A stretch of DNA of 8,338 nt from NCBI GenBank assembly GCA_029942205.1, contig JAOZTL010000121.1, forward strand, positions 1-8,338, written 5' to 3'. The position numbers were made by a program, and so were the translations under genes. Shown piece after piece: positions 3,969 through 8,338 of the stretch (positions are counted from its first letter, which is position 1; every line of letters starts with the position of its first letter). The notes below the pieces were generated by a model that worked only from the letters and a program-made list of their open reading frames with translations, had not been told where the DNA came from and made no database searches. The stretch comes from Bacteroidales bacterium. Its GTDB lineage: Bacteria; Bacteroidota; Bacteroidia; Bacteroidales; JAOZTL01.

Positions 3969-6410
3969 ATGAATCGATTATCCTTCAGTATCTTTATTTT
4001 TCTCTTTACTACAACGTTGTTTTCGCAAGATAGCGTTCGTGTTTACAATCAAATGACCGATTTCCCAATCGAAGGAGTTAGTGTTTTTTCTCAGAAACAA
4101 GAATCAGCTCAATGGACGGATAGAGATGGTTTTTGTTCGATAAACGAATATTCAGATAAAGATACCATTTTTTTTCAACACATCGTTTTCAAAACAATAG
4201 GTTATACCAGATCTCAATTGAAAAAAATGAATTATAAGGTTTACCTGATTCCTAGTACGGTGTTGATGGAAGAATTAACGATTACCGCCTCCAATATACG
4301 AGAGAATGCACACGATTTGCCTTATAAATATGATATTATCGAATTAGATAAAATAGAGACAAGTGCAGTACAAAATTCAGCAGATTTACTGAAATTATCG
4401 GGAAATATTTTAATCCAAAAGAGTCAAGGTGGTGGTGGAAGCCCTATTATTCGTGGTTTTGAAGCCAACAAAGTACTTCTTGTTGTGGATGGTGTACGTA
4501 TGAATAACGCCATTTATCGAAATGGTCATTTGCAAAATTCTATTACTATAGATAATTCTATTTTAGAATTAGCAGAAATAATTTATGGTCCCAGTTCTAC
4601 CGTCTACGGTAGCGATGCGCTAGGCGGAGTTGTACATTATCATACCAAAAAGCCCAAACTATCTAACGACAATCGCATACAAGTAAAAGGGAACTCTTAT
4701 TTGGGCTATTCGACTGTTAATCAAGGACAATCGGCACATTTAGACATTAATTTAGGAAGTTTACGTTTTGCAAGCCTTAGCAGTGTCAGTTACAATCAGT
4801 TTGGCGATATACGCATCGGTAGTAATCGGACGTTTTCGAACGAAGAAACAGCATTCGGACTAACGCCCCATTATGTAGGACAACAAGCTGACGGCAGCGA
4901 CATTATGCTAAACAATCCAGATCCATTGGTTCAACTCAATACGGGCTACGATCAAACTGATTTTTTACAAAAATTCCTCTTAGCACCAACCAAACGGCTC
5001 GATATTGAAGCTAATTTTCATTATTCAACATCCTCGAATATAGATCGTTACGATCAATTAATGGGTATGGACGGAGATGTATTGAAATATGCCGAATGGC
5101 ATTATGGACCACAAAACAGACTACTAGCATCGTTAAGCACCACCATAAAAAATGAGACAAGTATATACACCAATTTCAAGGCTATTATTTCTTTTCAGAA
5201 AATAGACGAAGACCGAATTTATCGTAAATTTGGCAGAGCCTCACGCCTACATCAAGAGGAAGACGTACAAGTTTTCACATTTAATTTAGATTTCTTGAAA
5301 CTATTCGATCTCAGCCGATTTAATTATGGTCTGGAATACAGCTACAACGATGTCGTGTCTAATGGTTATTATCAAGATATTTTCACCCAAGAAAAGACCA
5401 TGGGCCCCAGCCGCTATCCCAATGCAGGCAGCCAAATGGTAGGAGCTGCGGCTTATTTGAATTATAAATGGATGCCAGAGCCTCAATACATTTTCACGGC
5501 AGGTTTTCGGTACAGTTACATAGGTTTGCACTCGGCATTTGCTGATAATCCAGAAATGCCCCAGCTACCATTTCAATCGATAGATTTTGCAAATACCGCC
5601 CCTACTGGCAATGTCAGTTTTGTTATGTTTCCCAGCTCACATTGGCAATTATCGGTTATTCTGGCCACTGGATTTCGTTCGCCTAATGTGGATGATTATG
5701 GAAAAATACGAGCAAAAAATGGCGATGTTACTGTTCCAAATAATGTATTAAAACCAGAATATGCATACAGCAGTGAATTTAATGCCAAATACTCTGCTTT
5801 TGAAGAACAATTCAGTGTCAGCATGAGTGTTTATCAGACTTGGCTAGAAAACGCTATTGTACGGGCAAATTACCAGCTAAACGGCAGCGACTACTTGCTG
5901 TATGACGGAGACGAATACCGAATTATCACCAACTTGAATGCAGCAACTGCTACTGTACGAGGGGTTTCAGGCGAAATGAATATCCATTTCCCGATTGACT
6001 GGTCGCTTTTTGGTAATGAGGCTAAACTTCGTTTTCGTTCCACAATCAACTACACACAAGGTAGGGATATGACAAATATTGTCCCTTTAGGGCATATTTC
6101 GCCTCTATTTGGGCGTAACAGTTTCAGCTATTCCGACCAACGTTTACAGTTTTCGTTATACTCCGAATTTAATGGATGGAAAGATTTCGATGACATGTCT
6201 CCATTTGGTGATGACAACGAGGACAAGGGCACTGCTGATGGTTTTCCTGCTTGGTGGACAATTAATCTTAGCGCACAATTTGAATTTAACAAACACTTTA
6301 AGCTTAGTTTTGCTGCAGAAAACTTGCTAGACGAGCATTATCGGAATTTCGCTTCAGGCGTAAGTGCTACTGGACGCAATTTTGTCATCAAATTATACGC
6401 TTCATTTTAA
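3969..6410 (+). CDS. TonB-dependent outer-membrane receptor (carboxypeptidase-regulatory-like domain, plug, beta-barrel)
   Basis: An 813-residue outer-membrane transporter that should import a ligand, probably a metal chelate or similar nutrient, using TonB/ExbBD energy. Residues 1-20 are a signal peptide (hydrophobic core, likely cleavage near LFSQ). Residues 21-98 form a carboxypeptidase-D-regulatory-like beta-sandwich. The plug domain (about 110-230) carries IIRGFEANKVLLVVDGVRMN and IYGPSSTVYGSDALGGVV. The rest is a 22-strand-type barrel ending in NLLDEHYRNF and the terminal aromatic strand IKLYASF. FRSPN (569-573) and NNVLKPE (591-597) correspond to the FRAP and NPNL motifs of haem-type receptors, but the conserved histidine expected between them is absent, so haem is not established. 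The ATG at 3969 is chosen over 3867 because it directly opens a signal peptide; the longer form would bury it behind 34 extra residues. No SusD partner is adjacent, which argues against a glycan-uptake pair. Confidence 0.9.
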   Translation: MNRLSFSIFIFLFTTTLFSQDSVRVYNQMTDFPIEGVSVFSQKQESAQWTDRDGFCSINEYSDKDTIFFQHIVFKTIGYTRSQLKKMNYKVYLIPSTVLMEELTITASNIRENAHDLPYKYDIIELDKIETSAVQNSADLLKLSGNILIQKSQGGGGSPIIRGFEANKVLLVVDGVRMNNAIYRNGHLQNSITIDNSILELAEIIYGPSSTVYGSDALGGVVHYHTKKPKLSNDNRIQVKGNSYLGYSTVNQGQSAHLDINLGSLRFASLSSVSYNQFGDIRIGSNRTFSNEETAFGLTPHYVGQQADGSDIMLNNPDPLVQLNTGYDQTDFLQKFLLAPTKRLDIEANFHYSTSSNIDRYDQLMGMDGDVLKYAEWHYGPQNRLLASLSTTIKNETSIYTNFKAIISFQKIDEDRIYRKFGRASRLHQEEDVQVFTFNLDFLKLFDLSRFNYGLEYSYNDVVSNGYYQDIFTQEKTMGPSRYPNAGSQMVGAAAYLNYKWMPEPQYIFTAGFRYSYIGLHSAFADNPEMPQLPFQSIDFANTAPTGNVSFVMFPSSHWQLSVILATGFRSPNVDDYGKIRAKNGDVTVPNNVLKPEYAYSSEFNAKYSAFEEQFSVSMSVYQTWLENAIVRANYQLNGSDYLLYDGDEYRIITNLNAATATVRGVSGEMNIHFPIDWSLFGNEAKLRFRSTINYTQGRDMTNIVPLGHISPLFGRNSFSYSDQRLQFSLYSEFNGWKDFDDMSPFGDDNEDKGTADGFPAWWTINLSAQFEFNKHFKLSFAAENLLDEHYRNFASGVSATGRNFVIKLYASF

Positions 6411-6533
6411 AGTTTTCGCCTATTTGATGTGGCTTATGCATTCATATAAAACTATTTCAATGACTTATCAAAAGCGACTATTCAACTGAATACCATGGAT
6501 TTATAATGAATCTTACTTAAATAAATATTAATC
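6411..6533. other. Short convergent intergenic region
   Basis: These 123 bp separate the converging receptor and lipoprotein genes. The only symmetry seen is TATTCA (6479-6484) facing TGAATA (6487-6492) with two bases between. It is not followed by a U-run, so no terminator is called. Confidence 0.5.
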
Positions 6534-7901
6534 TTAAAAAGTAATTTGAAAAAATTCAGATGCACGCCAGTTTTTTAATTTCAGGTCATTTTCGATCAAA
6601 TAATAATCGTCGAAGCCATTTTGAAAAGCTTTACTCAAAGCTTTAGCAGCTTCTTTGGGTTTGTTTTGAATAGAAAAATAGCAAGCTTGTAAGTAATCAA
6701 TATCTGAGTTTTTAGGATCAATCATTCGATATAATTTCAAAAAACGCTCTGCCGCTTTCATGTTTCGTGAATCCAAATACGTGTTGGTATACACATAAGC
6801 CATCATGCTATTAAATGCTAACAAACGCTTATTCATTTGATTCACATTACGATCAGCCGTCGAGCGATGCAAAGATTTGATTTCATTCACCCACCAGTCT
6901 TGTGTTTTTTTCGAGAAAGCATTAAAATACATTTGCTGTGTCAAAATTTCTTTCGCTGCAATTTCTTTTTCTGCCAATAATGCATCTTTTATTTCTTTAG
7001 ATTCAGCTAATTGATCAAAATTTGCTTGATATTCGTTGATGCTATAAATGCCCGAAAATGTTTGTAAAAAAGCATCATAAACCCGATAAGCCTGATAAAA
7101 CTCGTTCGTAGCCATTAATTGATTGACTTCGCCAGCCCAGTTTTCGCTAATCGTGCGCACCAAGGCATCATCGATAGGTTTTAATTTGCGTTTCATTGCC
7201 ATTATTTCGAGCCAATCAACAGCTTTGTCAAGTTTTTTGGTACTTGGCCATGTATGCTTTCCATCAAAAACAATAATTTCTTGATTAAATCCAAATCCTG
7301 AAAGCGAATAATGCAATTTTTTTACTTCCTGATAATTAAAATCTTCAATTCCCACAATGCTAACCAAATCAAAGCGAGAAGTAATTTGTTGATTTATTTT
7401 ATCAAAGCCAGAACCACAAGCAATAACTCCAGCCACACCTTCTTTGTACAAAGCAATGGACGAAGCCACTTTAGCTCCTCCCGAAAATCCTGCGGTATAT
7501 ATTCGCTGATTATCAACAGAATAGCGATCCAGTATTTCTTTCAATAACGTATTGATGCTGTAATTAAGCGTTACTAATCCGTTTCTAACCGAATTAGAAC
7601 CAACAAGAATATAACCGTATTTTTGTGCACTATTTTTAAATAATTGCACAGGAATAAAACCTTTTCCTTGTGGATCAAAAGCAATTATTATTGGAAATTT
7701 ATACTTATTTGAATAATTTTCGGGTAAATAAATTTGATACGACTGTGAACTATCAGCAAGCGTAAACATTTCCGTTATTTCGCCAACAACAGCTTCTTTG
7801 GGTTTATTTTCAATTTCTTTTTCTGTATTTTTCTCCGAATTAACACATGAAAAAGTGAGAAATAATAAAGAAATAAATATATAAATATGTGAATATTTCA
7901 T
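6534..7901 (-). CDS. Lipoprotein with alpha/beta-hydrolase domain and C-terminal TPR-like helical region
   Basis: This 455-residue protein begins with a lipoprotein signal (hydrophobic core residues 5-17, LTFSC with lipidated Cys19). An acidic and lysine-rich linker (20-37) follows, so it should sit on a periplasmic or outer-membrane face. Residues about 45-235 form an alpha/beta-hydrolase related to dienelactone hydrolase or prolyl-oligopeptidase-type esterases: IYLPENYS, IIIAFDPQGKG, the nucleophile elbow GFSGG (138-142, Ser140), a candidate acid Asp187 in GIEDFNY and the catalytic His216 in GKHTWP. Residues about 240-455 are helical. The last 90 resemble a tetratricopeptide repeat plus the common C-terminal motif ending KAFQNGFDDYYLIENDLKL. 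The triad looks complete, so hydrolysis of an ester or peptide is likely, but the substrate is unknown. It follows hflX on the same strand by 63 bp; no clear -7 element is seen in that gap. The 3' end converges on the receptor gene. Confidence 0.82.
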   Translation of the reverse strand: MKYSHIYIFISLLFLTFSCVNSEKNTEKEIENKPKEAVVGEITEMFTLADSSQSYQIYLPENYSNKYKFPIIIAFDPQGKGFIPVQLFKNSAQKYGYILVGSNSVRNGLVTLNYSINTLLKEILDRYSVDNQRIYTAGFSGGAKVASSIALYKEGVAGVIACGSGFDKINQQITSRFDLVSIVGIEDFNYQEVKKLHYSLSGFGFNQEIIVFDGKHTWPSTKKLDKAVDWLEIMAMKRKLKPIDDALVRTISENWAGEVNQLMATNEFYQAYRVYDAFLQTFSGIYSINEYQANFDQLAESKEIKDALLAEKEIAAKEILTQQMYFNAFSKKTQDWWVNEIKSLHRSTADRNVNQMNKRLLAFNSMMAYVYTNTYLDSRNMKAAERFLKLYRMIDPKNSDIDYLQACYFSIQNKPKEAAKALSKAFQNGFDDYYLIENDLKLKNWRASEFFQITF

Positions 7902-7944
7902 ATTAGAATACCGTAGTTATTGAATTTTAATCATTTCCTTGTTA

Positions 7945-7967
7945 CATCAAAAAGGTCGAAAACCTTA
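7945..7967 (-). terminator. Weak terminator-like hairpin overlapping the hflX stop codon
   Basis: On the minus strand the stop codon TAA opens into AAGGT, loop TTTCG, ACCTT, followed directly by TTTG, giving a five-T run across the stem end. A 5-bp stem is weak, so it may only attenuate read-through into the lipoprotein gene 44 bp downstream. A closely similar motif occurs at 3637-3660. Confidence 0.4.
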
Positions 7968-8338
7968 GTATAAATAATTATTATATGGATAACGAACAGA
8001 ATGCACTTTTTTCACTTCTTGATATAGAATTTCTTTAAATTCGGTCAAATTTAGTTTCTCTTTAGCTGAAATAAAAAAACAAGGCGAATTTTCTTTTGCA
8101 ATCCACATTTGTTGTAATTCATTGAGACTAAAATTCTCACGTTCTTTTGGAGTCAAATCATCTTCATCTTTTTTCACGTATGAAAATGCATCGATTTTAT
8201 TAAAAATCAGATAATTACTTTTGTCTTTTACTCCTATTTCGTGCAATGTATTTTTCACCACATCGATTTGCTCTTCAAAGTTAGAGTGCGAAATATCAAC
8301 CACATGCAATAAAATATCCGATTCACGTACTTCGTCTT
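7965..8338 (-). CDS. hflX: GTPase HflX (C-terminal 123 residues; 5' part beyond the window edge)
   Basis: This is the C-terminal part of HflX, a translation-factor-class GTPase that binds the large ribosomal subunit and splits or rescues stalled ribosomes under stress. The reading frame is open to the right edge; the TTG at 8309 is an internal leucine codon, not a start. Visible residues open with DEVRESDILLHVVDISHSNF, the typical segment after the G3 region. NKID (visible residues 46-49, G4) and FISAKE (near 88-93, G5) follow, and the protein ends with the YPYN motif common near the C terminus of Bacteroidota HflX. The G1 to G3 motifs and the N-terminal HflX domain lie outside the window. 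The DEDDLTPKEREN insert after G4 is typical of flavobacterial homologues as far as I can recall. It is the upstream neighbour of the hydrolase lipoprotein. Confidence 0.93.
   Translation of the reverse strand, partial: DEVRESDILLHVVDISHSNFEEQIDVVKNTLHEIGVKDKSNYLIFNKIDAFSYVKKDEDDLTPKERENFSLNELQQMWIAKENSPCFFISAKEKLNLTEFKEILYQEVKKVHSVRYPYNNYLY

Noticed and set aside
6479..6492. TATTCA-AC-TGAATA as a terminator between the receptor and lipoprotein genes
   Set aside because: The stem is six AT-rich pairs with a two-base loop and no following U-run.
7311..7547. Plus-strand open frame of 78 codons opposite the lipoprotein gene
   Set aside because: It is antisense to the region encoding the hydrolase nucleophile elbow and has no coding features.
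8307..8309. TTG as a start codon of a separate 114-residue protein
   Set aside because: The frame continues upstream to the window edge with HflX-typical residues (DEVRESDIL), so this is an internal leucine of HflX.
1..8338. CRISPR array, tRNA, rRNA, phage integrase or toxin-antitoxin pair
   Set aside because: No regularly spaced repeats, cloverleaf-like sequence or relevant protein motifs were seen on either strand.

Overview
The window comes from an AT-rich member of the Bacteroidota, most likely a flavobacterium. The evidence is a large TonB-dependent receptor with an N-terminal carboxypeptidase-regulatory-like domain, a free-standing TonB C-terminal domain protein, a Bacteroidota-type lipoprotein signal, A-rich leaders without Shine-Dalgarno sites, and several matches to the Bacteroidota -7 promoter element TAnnTTTG. 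Species cannot be fixed from the sequence alone.

Layout, left to right. The minus-strand start of a cysteine desulfurase runs off the left edge (181 to 1). A 656-base gene-free stretch (182-837) holds a 16-bp inverted repeat enclosing about 218 bp, plus smaller dyads. A small secreted TonB-C-domain protein follows on the plus strand (838-1221). It converges on a membrane-bound nucleotide-sugar 4,6-dehydratase of the CapD/WbpM/PglF type on the minus strand (1406-3373). A second long gene-free stretch (3374-3968) separates this gene from a divergent TonB-dependent outer-membrane receptor (3969-6410). This stretch holds at least three dyads and one Fur-like match. The receptor converges on a minus-strand lipoprotein that joins an alpha/beta-hydrolase domain to a TPR-like helical tail (6534-7901). 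Upstream of it on the same strand is the C-terminal part of the ribosome-associated GTPase HflX (7965 to the right edge).

How the genes relate. Only HflX and the hydrolase lipoprotein are on the same strand and close together (63 bp), so they may be partly co-transcribed, although a weak terminator-like hairpin sits at the hflX stop codon. The TonB-C protein and the receptor belong to the same broad energised-uptake theme but lie 2.7 kb apart with an opposite-strand gene between them. The dehydratase would feed surface glycan or glycoprotein synthesis, but no glycosyltransferase or export gene is visible here.

Overall this looks like ordinary chromosomal housekeeping and envelope genes. I found no defence system, CRISPR array, integrase, transposase, tRNA or rRNA. 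The parts worth a second look are the two long non-coding stretches with unusually dense dyad symmetry, a repeat-like hairpin motif found at two sites 4.3 kb apart, and the hydrolase-TPR lipoprotein, whose substrate is unknown.
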